A stretch of DNA of 8,129 nucleotides from a bacterium (GTDB taxonomy: Bacteria; Verrucomicrobiota; Verrucomicrobiae; JAJYAR01): assembly GCA_021779435.1 (NCBI GenBank), contig JAJYAR010000097.1, positions 1 to 8,129 of the forward strand, in the 5' to 3' direction. A model generated the notes under the pieces. The model made no database searches. It was given only the letters and a program-made list of their open reading frames with translations, and was not told where the DNA came from. Numbering within the stretch: the first letter of the stretch is position 1; every line of letters begins with the position of its first letter. Position numbers and translations under genes: made by a program. Positions 1-6,748 of the stretch are shown here, piece after piece.

Positions 1-42
1 CTCCTTCACGCACTCGTCGGCGCCTCCGGGATCCCCGGCGTC

Positions 43-351
43 ATGACCATTGGGATCTCCTCGCCTCAGTTCAGCCCCGAGTTCCCGGTTTTCCAATCGC
101 CGGTGGATGAATTATCGGCGTTCGAGGCACTTGCAAACGGGGCATCCGTGGCGGCCGTGACGACCGACAACCCGAACAAGCAGCGCAATGACGAGGCGAG
201 CCTCTCGCGCGAAACCCAGCCGGAGGATGCCGCGGCCGACACCGAGAAGGATCCCAAGGAGGCCACGAAGGCGCCGGCCCGGATCGATGCCGCCCTCCAG
301 CGCGCGATCCATCTCCACCGCGGGCTCCAGGCGCTGAAGCGGATCGACTGA
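43..351 (+). CDS. Hypothetical small acidic protein, possibly truncated by the window edge
   Basis: I do not recognise this protein. From the ATG at 43 it is 102 residues. The frame has no stop codon between that ATG and base 1, and no ATG, GTG or TTG either, so the true start is either 43 or outside the window. No Shine-Dalgarno sequence precedes the ATG, which slightly favours a longer gene. The first 25 residues are rich in Pro, Phe and Ser with an SPxF-like echo (SPQF, SPEF). Residues about 43-78 are strongly charged and low in hydrophobics (Asn, Glu, Asp, Lys, Ala), so probably disordered. The last 24 residues (ARIDAALQRAIHLHRGLQAL onward) look like an amphipathic helix. There is no signal peptide or membrane segment. 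Third codon positions are mostly G or C in the second half, which supports real coding there, less clearly in the first 40 codons. The phosphatase gene follows after 91 bases. Confidence 0.5.
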   Translation: MTIGISSPQFSPEFPVFQSPVDELSAFEALANGASVAAVTTDNPNKQRNDEASLSRETQPEDAAADTEKDPKEATKAPARIDAALQRAIHLHRGLQALKRID

Positions 352-442
352 TTTTCGGCGGCCCCTGTTTTGCATCGCTCGGCAGATCGGCGGTAATCCG
401 GCTTTGCCTTTCGGCGAAAACCATGTCCTTTCGCTGGCAACG

Positions 443-934
443 ATGCGAACGACAGGTCCGATCGTCACCGTCTGCACCGCAAATATTTGCCGGAGTCCCA
501 TGGCCGCGGCGCTTCTGCAACATGCGCTGGCGGCGGAGCCCGAGCCCCTGCGCTCCCTGGTCGTCACGTCCGCGGGAGTCGCCGCCCGTACCGGCGAACG
601 CGCTTCGGAATACTCGGTCGTAGCCCTGAAGAAGGTCGGCATCGAGCTGGGCAACCACCGCAGCCAGCCGCTCACCCAGCAGATGCTCGATGAGGCCCTC
701 GCAGTGATTTGCATGACGGAGTCCCACCGGGCGATGATCCAGGTGCAGGCGGACCCCGTCCCCGAAAACCTCTTCCTGTTCCGGGAGTTCCTGCCGGGCG
801 ATGTCGAGAAGGAGATTGGCGATCCTTACGGCGGCCCGTTGAAGGTGTACGAGACGGCCCGTGACGAGATGGTCGAGGCGATTCCCTCGCTTGTCGCCCA
901 CCTGAGGACACTCGTGACCCCGAAGCAGGGCTGA
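443..934 (+). CDS. Low-molecular-weight protein tyrosine phosphatase
   Basis: This cytoplasmic phosphatase removes phosphate from phosphotyrosine (in some relatives phosphoarginine) through a cysteinyl-phosphate intermediate. From the ATG at 443 it has 163 residues, typical for the family. The P-loop VCTANICRS lies at the N-terminus with nucleophile Cys11 and Arg17. The general-acid motif DPYGGP has Asp127. These positions closely match the usual Cys12/Arg18/Asp129 layout, which is why I prefer 443 to the in-frame TTG at 404 (13 residues longer). The residue before the second P-loop Cys is Ile, as in tyrosine phosphatases; the Bacillus arginine phosphatase YwlE has Thr there. The usual Gly of CxGN is Ala, a mild oddity. 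The gene precedes glyA, recalling the ywlE/glyA neighbourhood of Firmicutes, but 226 non-coding bases separate them. No clear ribosome binding site or terminator is visible. An arsenate-reductase annotation is possible by homology but less likely. Confidence 0.93.
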   Translation: MRTTGPIVTVCTANICRSPMAAALLQHALAAEPEPLRSLVVTSAGVAARTGERASEYSVVALKKVGIELGNHRSQPLTQQMLDEALAVICMTESHRAMIQVQADPVPENLFLFREFLPGDVEKEIGDPYGGPLKVYETARDEMVEAIPSLVAHLRTLVTPKQG

Positions 935-1012
935 GCTCGCGGCGATCACTGTTCACCCGCTCTGATGTGGAAGGGCCGGGCCGCCGGGCGCTCTCCTCGA
1001 ACGCACCGCCGT

Positions 1013-1028
1013 CAGCGGCCCCCCGCTG
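1013..1028 (+). repeat. Small GC hairpin between phosphatase and glyA
   Basis: CAGCGG and CCGCTG form a perfect 6-bp stem around a CCCC loop. No run of T follows, so it is not a standard intrinsic terminator. It could still mark the end of the phosphatase transcript, or be chance in GC-rich DNA. Confidence 0.3.
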
Positions 1029-1054
1029 CAATGAATTTCAGCTCCGGCACCTTG

Positions 1055-1082
1055 TGCATTCTGCATTCTCCACTCTTCATTA
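1055..1082 (+). repeat. Degenerate 7-bp tandem repeat upstream of glyA
   Basis: Four consecutive heptamers read TGCATTC, TGCATTC, TCCACTC, TTCATTA. The first two are identical and the others keep part of the pattern. The tract is less GC-rich than its surroundings. It lies about 80 bases before the glyA start, in the 226-base gap. Whether it is a slippage tract or has a regulatory role cannot be told from one sequence. Confidence 0.5.
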
Positions 1083-1160
1083 GCGCGGAGCGCGTATTTC
1101 AGTCCTTGCCAGCCTGCCACGGGGCTTCTGTTTTAGCCGGGTCAGTGAACCATTTCGAAA

Positions 1161-2426
1161 ATGCTCAACTCCGCGCCGCTCTCCACTGTTGATCCTGAAA
1201 TCTTCGCTGCGATTTCCGCCGAACTTGGCCGCCAACAAAGCCACATCGAGCTGATCGCCTCGGAGAACTTCACCTACCCTGCCGTCATGGAGGCGCAGGG
1301 TAGCGTGCTGACGAACAAGTACGCGGAGGGTTATCCCGCCAAGCGCTGGTACGGCGGCTGCGAGTTCGTCGACAAGGTCGAGCAGCTCGCCATTGATCGC
1401 GCGAAGAAGCTCTTCGGCGCCGAGCATGCCAATGTGCAGCCGCACTCCGGCTCGCAGGCCAACTTCGCCGTTTACACCGCGATGCTTCAGCCGGGTGACA
1501 AGGTCCTCGGCATGAATCTCAGCCACGGCGGCCACCTCACGCACGGCAACCCGGCGAACTTCTCCGGCAAGCTCTACTCATTCTCGCAGTACGGCGTCCG
1601 CGAGGACACCGGCCGGATCGATTACGACGAACTCGCCGCGGTCGCCCAGCGGGAAAAGCCCAAGATGATCACCGTGGGCGCCAGCGCCTACTCCCGCATC
1701 ATCGATTTTGCCCGGATGGCCGAGATCGCCCGCAGCGTCGGCGCGTATCTGTTCGCCGACATCGCCCACATCGCCGGCCTGGTTGCCGCGGGTGTGCACC
1801 CCTCGCCGATCCCGCACGCCGATTTTGTCACCACCACGACGCACAAGACCCTCCGCGGACCGCGCGGCGGCCTCATCCTTTGCCGCGCGCAGCACGCCAA
1901 GGCGATCGACTCCGCCATGTTCCCGGGCGGCCAGGGCGGCCCGCTGATGCACGTCATCGCCGGCAAGGCCGTGTGCTTCGCCGAATGCCTCAAGCCCGAG
2001 TTCAAGACGTACTCGCAGCAGATCGTGAAGAACGCCAAGGCGCTCTCCGAGGCGATGACCAGGCACGGCTACAAGATCGTCTCGGGCGGCACCGACAACC
2101 ACCTCATGCTCGTCGACCTGCGCCCGAAGTTCCCTGAACTCACGGCCAAGAAGGCGCAGGAGACCCTCGATCTCGCCCACATCACCTGCAACAAGAACAC
2201 GGTGCCGTTCGAAACGCGCAGCCCGTTCCAGGCCTCCGGCATCCGTCTCGGCACCCCCGCCGTCACGACGCGCGGCTTCGTCGAGTCGGACATGAACGAG
2301 ATCGCCGCATGCATCGACACCGTGCTTGCCGCCATCGACACGCCCAACCAGGACTCCGCCATCGCCTCCGTAAAGCAGCGCATCGCGGTCCTCACCGGGA
2401 AGTATCCGCTGCCGTACCGGATGTGA
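1161..2426 (+). CDS. glyA: Serine hydroxymethyltransferase
   Basis: This cytoplasmic PLP enzyme interconverts serine plus tetrahydrofolate with glycine plus 5,10-methylenetetrahydrofolate, the main source of one-carbon units. The protein is 421 residues (E. coli GlyA is 417). The PLP Schiff-base lysine is Lys229 within [14 protein letters not shown], at the same number as in E. coli. Asp200 and His203 in ADIAH contact the cofactor ring. The PHSGSQAN phosphate-binding segment is near residues 93-100, NKYAEGYP near 52-59, and Arg362 in IRLGTP binds the substrate carboxylate. The segment [12 protein letters not shown] resembles the Bacillus form more than the E. coli form. An in-frame TGA at 1146-1148 leaves the ATG at 1161 as the first possible start, so the N-terminus is secure. 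No strong Shine-Dalgarno precedes it (CATTTCGAAA). The 226-base gap upstream suggests its own promoter, and a strong terminator ends it. I see no recognisable riboswitch in the leader. Confidence 0.98.
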   Translation: MLNSAPLSTVDPEIFAAISAELGRQQSHIELIASENFTYPAVMEAQGSVLTNKYAEGYPAKRWYGGCEFVDKVEQLAIDRAKKLFGAEHANVQPHSGSQANFAVYTAMLQPGDKVLGMNLSHGGHLTHGNPANFSGKLYSFSQYGVREDTGRIDYDELAAVAQREKPKMITVGASAYSRIIDFARMAEIARSVGAYLFADIAHIAGLVAAGVHPSPIPHADFVTTTTHKTLRGPRGGLILCRAQHAKAIDSAMFPGGQGGPLMHVIAGKAVCFAECLKPEFKTYSQQIVKNAKALSEAMTRHGYKIVSGGTDNHLMLVDLRPKFPELTAKKAQETLDLAHITCNKNTVPFETRSPFQASGIRLGTPAVTTRGFVESDMNEIAACIDTVLAAIDTPNQDSAIASVKQRIAVLTGKYPLPYRM

Positions 2427-2448
2427 GCGCGGTCACGTACTGATTTTC

Positions 2449-2479
2449 AAAAGCCCGGTGGCGACACCGGGCTTTTTTT
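2449..2479 (+). terminator. Rho-independent terminator of glyA
   Basis: An 8-bp G/C-rich stem (AGCCCGGTG side at 2452-2460 pairing with 2465-2473) closes on the GNRA-type tetraloop GCGA and runs into seven T. Four A before the stem can pair with the first T residues and extend it to 12 bp. It starts 22 bases after the glyA stop. Because of it, the kinase gene downstream is likely transcribed separately. Confidence 0.93.
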
Positions 2480-2557
2480 GTCCAGGCGCACGCGCCCGGC
2501 GAGATGCGTTCTTGCGCGGTGCGCGGGATTTCCGCATCGTCGCCCCCACACCCACCC

Positions 2558-5212
2558 ATGTCCGGCAGCGATCGCAAGCCCCTGTCCGCTCCGTACGGCA
2601 TCAGCATCGCGGTCATCCTGCTCTGCGGGATCGTCACGGCCGCGCACATCTACCGCGATTCGCGCAGGACCGAGGTCGAGCGCGCCGAAGCGGCGTTCGC
2701 CAACCGCGCCGCCCTGCGCCACGCGCTGACCCGCGAGGTGCTCACCCGCTATACCGAGTCGCTGTTCGGCGTCTCCGCGATCTTCACGGTCGACGCAAAT
2801 GTGACCCGCAGCGAGTTCGCGCGGGCAACCGCGCATCTTCAGCAGCACCTTTCGGGGGCGCTCGCGTTCGAGTGGGCGCCGGCAGTGCCGAGCGCCGGCC
2901 GCGCCGAGTTCGAGTCCGCGCTCCACCGGCTGTATCCCGAAAGAGGATTCCAGATTCTCCAATTCGACGCCGACCGCCACGCACGCCGCGCCGACGACCG
3001 CCCCTATCACTATCCGATCAGCCTGGTCGAACCGCTCCGCGGAAACGAGATCGTGCTCGGGTACGATATCGGGACAGGGCCGACCCGGGTTTTCCTCGAG
3101 CGTGCACGTGAGACGCGCGAAACGGTGGCAACGCACCAGTTTCAGCTTATCCAGGACAACGGAAACCAGAACGGGCTCGTCCTCATCTGCCCGGTATTCC
3201 GCCCCGGGGCCACCGAGGATCCACAGGGACGCCCGAACGAGGTCTTCGCCGGCTTCTTCCAGTGCGTTTTCCATGTGCCGCATCTCCTGGAAACCGTGTG
3301 CGGCACACAGCCGGACCCGGTCCTGGACATGCTGTTTGTCGACAACAGCGAGACCGAGCCCGCCCGCCGGATCCTGTACTTCCGGCCGGCAACCGGACCC
3401 GGAACCCAGGCAGGTCCGAGCGAAAGGGAGTTCCTGGCAGCACCGTTCACGCGAGAGATGTCCGTCCCCGTCGGAGGCCGCGAATGGCGGGTCCTGTACC
3501 GGCCGCAACAGGGCTGGTTCGATCACCAGCGCTCGTGGAACCCGGCCCTGCGCAGCTCCGGCATTCTCGTCCTGACGGCGATGCTCGCCGGCTTCGTCGT
3601 CGTCGTCGGCCGCCGCTCCGTTACGATCCACCGCCAGGTCGAACAGCGCACGGCCGAACTCGCCGAGAGCCGGCGCCAGTTTGCGAATCTCCTTCATGCG
3701 CTCCCCGGCATGGCTTACCGCGCGGTTGGCGACGACGGGCTCGACGTGGTGTTCGCCAGCGAAGGCGCGCTCGCCCTGACCGGGTGGACCGCCTCCGACT
3801 TCGTGTCACGTGCCGTGCACCCCCGCGATTTGATGCGGGCCGACGACTTCGATCGCGTGCTGTCCCATACGCGGGCCGCCCTCAAGGCGCACAAGGACAT
3901 CGAGATCGAATACCGCATCAGGACGAGGCAGGGAGAGGAGAAGTCCGTCCTCGCGCGCGGACGCGGCGTGTACGACGCCAAGGGAAAGCTGCAGGCCACC
4001 GAGGCGCTCGTGATCGACATCACCGACGCGAAGCGCGCCGAGGCGGCCCGGCTCGCGATCGAGCGGAAGCTCCTGGAAACCCAGAAGCTCGAAAGCCTTG
4101 GACTGCTCGCCGGCGGCATTGCGCATGACTTCAACAACCTCCTCAGCGCGGTTCTCGGCAATGCCAGCCTCGCGCGGATGACCCTCCCCGCCGGCAGCCC
4201 GGCAGACCCGCAGCTCCGCGCCATCGAAACGGCCGCCCTTCGCGCCGCCGAACTCTGCCGTCAGATGCTGGCCTACGCCGGGAAGGGCCGGTTCGTCGTC
4301 GAGCGCGTCGATATTTCCTCGCTGGTCGAGGAGTTGCTGCCCCTGCTCCGCGTCTCGATCGCACGCACCGCGGTTCTGCACCTCGGCCTCGCACGCGATC
4401 TTCCCGGGGTCAAAGCCGACGCCACGCAGCTCCGGCAGATCGTGATGAACCTCGTCCTGAATGCCGTCGACGCCCTGGCCGGCCGCGACGGCGAGATCGG
4501 CATCCGCACCGGAGTGATCGCCATGGACAAGACGCTGCTCGCGCGGTGCGTCACCGGCAGCAACCTGCCGGCTGCCGAGTATGTGTTTCTCGAAATCAGC
4601 GACACAGGCTCCGGCATGTCGGCGGAGGTGATTACCAAGATCTTCGACCCGTTCTTCACGACGAAGGTCACCGGCCGCGGCCTCGGACTCGCCGCCGTCC
4701 TCGGCATCATCCGCGGCCATAACGGCGCGCTGCTCGTCGAAAGCGAAGTGGGCAAGGGCTCCACCTTCCGGCTCTTCCTTCCGACGATCACCGGGGAATC
4801 GACCCGGATCGAAGTGCAGAAGGAAAACGTCGCGCGCGGTTTCCACCATACCGGCGACGTGCTCGTGATCGAGGACGAGGAGCCGGTCCGCCTCGTGCTC
4901 GTGGAACTCCTGAAGGCTGTCGGCTTCAACGCCGTCGCCGTCCCGGACGGAAAGTCCGGCGTCGCGCTTTTCCAGCAGAACGCCGCCCGCTGGACCCTTG
5001 TCGTGATCGACCTGCTGATGCCTGGAATGAGCGGCGAAGCCACCCTCGGCGCGCTTCGCGCCATCAGCACCGACGTCCGCGTGCTGCTGATCAGCGGGTA
5101 CTCGGAGAGCGACGTGCTCAAACGAATCAACAGCGACGGGCGGGTGGCGTTCCTCGGGAAACCCTTCCAGCAGGACGCCTTCGAGCAGACACTCCGCAAC
5201 CTGCTGACATAG
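2558..5212 (+). CDS. CHASE-PAS membrane hybrid sensor histidine kinase with C-terminal receiver
   Basis: This is a two-component sensor of 884 residues from the ATG at 2558. TM1 spans about 13-32. A periplasmic CHASE domain follows (within 50-275), and TM2 spans about 335-351. Next come a short coiled-coil linker and a PAS/PAC domain (about 373-490). The HisKA domain carries His523 in GGIAHDFNNLL, the HPK4/CckA-like form. In the ATPase domain, Asn631 and Asn635 form the N-box, DTGSGM starts at Asp682, FDPFF at Phe696, and GRGLG spans 706-710. The receiver has Glu772/Asp773, phospho-acceptor Asp818, Ser846 and Lys868. All catalytic residues are present, so both autophosphorylation and intramolecular transfer are expected. 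The signal is unknown; CHASE domains bind small extracellular ligands. An in-frame ATG at 2504 would add 18 residues, but it is only 25 bases past the glyA terminator. The 2558 start has a C/A-rich leader like that of the transporter gene. No Hpt or DNA-binding regulator is nearby, so the output partner is elsewhere. Confidence 0.93.
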   Translation: MSGSDRKPLSAPYGISIAVILLCGIVTAAHIYRDSRRTEVERAEAAFANRAALRHALTREVLTRYTESLFGVSAIFTVDANVTRSEFARATAHLQQHLSGALAFEWAPAVPSAGRAEFESALHRLYPERGFQILQFDADRHARRADDRPYHYPISLVEPLRGNEIVLGYDIGTGPTRVFLERARETRETVATHQFQLIQDNGNQNGLVLICPVFRPGATEDPQGRPNEVFAGFFQCVFHVPHLLETVCGTQPDPVLDMLFVDNSETEPARRILYFRPATGPGTQAGPSEREFLAAPFTREMSVPVGGREWRVLYRPQQGWFDHQRSWNPALRSSGILVLTAMLAGFVVVVGRRSVTIHRQVEQRTAELAESRRQFANLLHALPGMAYRAVGDDGLDVVFASEGALALTGWTASDFVSRAVHPRDLMRADDFDRVLSHTRAALKAHKDIEIEYRIRTRQGEEKSVLARGRGVYDAKGKLQATEALVIDITDAKRAEAARLAIERKLLETQKLESLGLLAGGIAHDFNNLLSAVLGNASLARMTLPAGSPADPQLRAIETAALRAAELCRQMLAYAGKGRFVVERVDISSLVEELLPLLRVSIARTAVLHLGLARDLPGVKADATQLRQIVMNLVLNAVDALAGRDGEIGIRTGVIAMDKTLLARCVTGSNLPAAEYVFLEISDTGSGMSAEVITKIFDPFFTTKVTGRGLGLAAVLGIIRGHNGALLVESEVGKGSTFRLFLPTITGESTRIEVQKENVARGFHHTGDVLVIEDEEPVRLVLVELLKAVGFNAVAVPDGKSGVALFQQNAARWTLVVIDLLMPGMSGEATLGALRAISTDVRVLLISGYSESDVLKRINSDGRVAFLGKPFQQDAFEQTLRNLLT

Positions 5213-5294
5213 CAGGACGGATAGCGGGCGGCGTTGTCCGGGCCCCCCGTCGTCGCCGCCGCGCAGTCTTCCCCGCCGCCTCCGGCGTGACTCG

Positions 5295-5319
5295 GGCGCG
5301 TTGTCCCCAACGCGCCTTT
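5295..5319 (+). terminator. Probable terminator after the hybrid kinase gene
   Basis: GGCGCGTTG and CAACGCGCC form a perfect 9-bp stem around a TCCC loop. Only three T follow (then GTGCATCTT), so the U-tract is short. It lies 83 bases after the kinase stop and 104 bases before the transporter start. A terminator is the simplest reading; a structured attenuator in the transporter leader is the alternative. Confidence 0.6.
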
Positions 5320-5345
5320 GTGCATCTTGCCTAGCGCCTTGCACA

Positions 5346-5381
5346 TGCCACACGGAGCTCCGTTTGCGCCTTGGCGTGGCA
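5346..5381 (+). promoter_or_regulatory. Nested inverted repeats upstream of the transporter gene
   Basis: TGCCAC (5346-5351) and GTGGCA (5376-5381) are inverted repeats. They enclose the perfect 12-bp palindrome ACGGAGCTCCGT (5352-5363) and a small CGCCTTGGCG inverted repeat. As RNA this could fold as a compact three-way junction, and as DNA the palindrome could be an operator. It ends 41 bases before the transporter ATG. This is a structural observation only; no known family is recognised. Confidence 0.35.
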
Positions 5382-5422
5382 CCCCGATGTGTCTTTCGTT
5401 CTGACGTTTCGCACCCACACCC

Positions 5423-6748
5423 ATGTCATCCCACTCCACCACCGAGCCTCCCAAGCGCCCTCTCTCGCTCGGCGTCATCTTCCTCACCCTGTACATAGAT
5501 CTGGTCGGGTTCTCGATCATCTTTCCGCTCGGGCCGGACCTGCTCGATTACTACCTCAAGCTCGAAGGACACACCGGCGTCCTCGGTTGGATGCTCAGCC
5601 ACGTCAACGCGCTCGCCGCCTCGGCCGGGATCGAAAGCTACGCTCCGGTCCTCTTCGGCGGCGTCCTGAGTTCCTTCTTCTCGATCCTCCAGTTCATCTT
5701 CGCCCCGTTCTGGGGCGCTCTCAGCGATCGCCATGGCCGGCGTGGCGTGCTGCTCATGACCGTGGCCGGCACCGCGCTCGGCTACCTGGTCTGGGTATGC
5801 AGCGGCTCGTTCTGGCTGTTCCTCATCTCCCGGATCGTCAGCGGCGCGTTCAGCGGCAACCTCTCCGTTGCCACGGCCGCCGTGGCCGATGTGACCACCC
5901 GCGAGGAACGCTCCAAATCCATGGGCCTCGTCGGCGCCGCCTTCGGACTCGGCCTGATCACCGGCCCCACCCTCGGCGCGATCACGATGCATTGGAACCT
6001 GCATGCGTCCCACCCGTCGCTCGCGCGCTTCGGCATCAACCCGTTTTCGGTTCCGGCGCTCGTCGCCCTCGTCCTCTGCCTCATCAACCTGGTGTGGGTT
6101 TACGCGCGGTTCGATGAAACGCTTTCCGACAAATCCCGCTCGGAGGCGCGGGAGCCGCGGCTCAGGAACCCCATCAAGGCAATCCTCGGCCTGCACAACC
6201 CCGCGGTCCGCCGCGCCAACCTGGTCTCGTTCATCTACTCCGTCGCGTTCGTCGCCATGGAGTCGGCGCTGACTTTCCTCGCCGCACAGCGATTCGGGTA
6301 CACCGCCCGGCAAAACGGCTTCCTCCTGGGTTTCCTCGGCCTCTGCGCGGTGATCACCCAGGGCTACATCGTCAGGAAGCTGCTCAACAAGATGGACGAG
6401 GTCCGCGTCCTTTCCTACGGCCTTGTCTTCACCACCGCCGGCCTGCTGCTCATTGGCTACGCGCCTCAGCCGTGGGTGCTGTACGCCGGACTCGCCGCCC
6501 TCGCCCTCGGCTCGGGTCTGGTCAATCCTTCCACGTCCGGGCTCATCTCGCTCTACGCAAAACCTGAGGAACAGGGAATGGTCCTCGGCATCTTCCGCTC
6601 GCTGAGTTCCCTCGCACGAGCCATCACGCCCATGATTGCCGGAGTGGTGTTCTGGCGCTTCGGCTCCAAGAGCGTGTTCGTCGCCGGCGCAGTCATGTCC
6701 ATCGCGTCGCTCGGTCTGAGCGCGCGACTCCCCAAACCGGTGAAATGA
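5423..6748 (+). CDS. TetA-like MFS exporter (DHA1 type, 12 TM)
   Basis: This inner-membrane major facilitator protein of 441 residues most likely exports a small molecule in exchange for protons. TM1 carries the family-type YIDLVGFSIIFPLGP stretch with Asp26. Motif A between TM2 and TM3 is GALSDRHGRR (Gly98, Asp102, Arg103, Gly105, Arg106, Arg107). Motif C in TM5, the antiporter signature, fits exactly: Gly168, Gly177, Gly181-Pro182, Gly185, with Ala186 for the last Gly. The central cytoplasmic loop (about 232-255) is rich in charged residues, as usual between the two six-helix halves. The loop between TM1 and TM2 (about 38-73) is longer than in classical TetA. An in-frame TGA at 5402-5404 makes 5423 the first ATG; no Shine-Dalgarno precedes it, only a C/A tract. 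The stop overlaps the start of the protease gene by four bases. The substrate cannot be read from the sequence, and tetracycline resistance should not be assumed. Confidence 0.93.
   Translation: MSSHSTTEPPKRPLSLGVIFLTLYIDLVGFSIIFPLGPDLLDYYLKLEGHTGVLGWMLSHVNALAASAGIESYAPVLFGGVLSSFFSILQFIFAPFWGALSDRHGRRGVLLMTVAGTALGYLVWVCSGSFWLFLISRIVSGAFSGNLSVATAAVADVTTREERSKSMGLVGAAFGLGLITGPTLGAITMHWNLHASHPSLARFGINPFSVPALVALVLCLINLVWVYARFDETLSDKSRSEAREPRLRNPIKAILGLHNPAVRRANLVSFIYSVAFVAMESALTFLAAQRFGYTARQNGFLLGFLGLCAVITQGYIVRKLLNKMDEVRVLSYGLVFTTAGLLLIGYAPQPWVLYAGLAALALGSGLVNPSTSGLISLYAKPEEQGMVLGIFRSLSSLARAITPMIAGVVFWRFGSKSVFVAGAVMSIASLGLSARLPKPVK

Noticed and set aside
1055..1082. Tandem heptamers considered as a CRISPR fragment
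   Set aside because: Units are 7 bases with no spacers and no cas genes nearby.
1106..1136. Possible glyA promoter, TTGCCA and TTTTAG
   Set aside because: The spacing is 19 bases and the -10 matches only three of six positions, which is too weak to call in this base composition.
965..1192. Small plus-strand ORF (75 codons) in the gap before glyA
   Set aside because: It overlaps the start of glyA in another frame, includes the tandem heptamers, and its translation resembles nothing known, in particular not ribose-5-phosphate isomerase B.
2504..2557. N-terminal extension of the kinase from the ATG at 2504
   Set aside because: It lies very close to the glyA terminator, leaving little room for a promoter, adds only a Pro/Ser-rich tail before TM1, and has no well-spaced ribosome binding site.
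2447..3697. Minus-strand open frame (416 codons) opposite the CHASE region
   Set aside because: It runs across the glyA terminator and the start of the kinase gene; its composition is a shadow of the plus-strand codons.
3806..5353. Long open frame on the minus strand (515 codons) opposite the kinase gene
   Set aside because: It is the antisense of a gene with unmistakable kinase and receiver motifs. Its translation is low-complexity, rich in Arg, Gly, Asp and Glu, with no domain, as expected in high-GC DNA.
5371..5399. Possible promoter TTGGCG with TTTCGT, 17-base spacing, before the transporter
   Set aside because: The spacing is right, but the -10 is poor and the -35 overlaps the inverted-repeat structure; not supported beyond chance.
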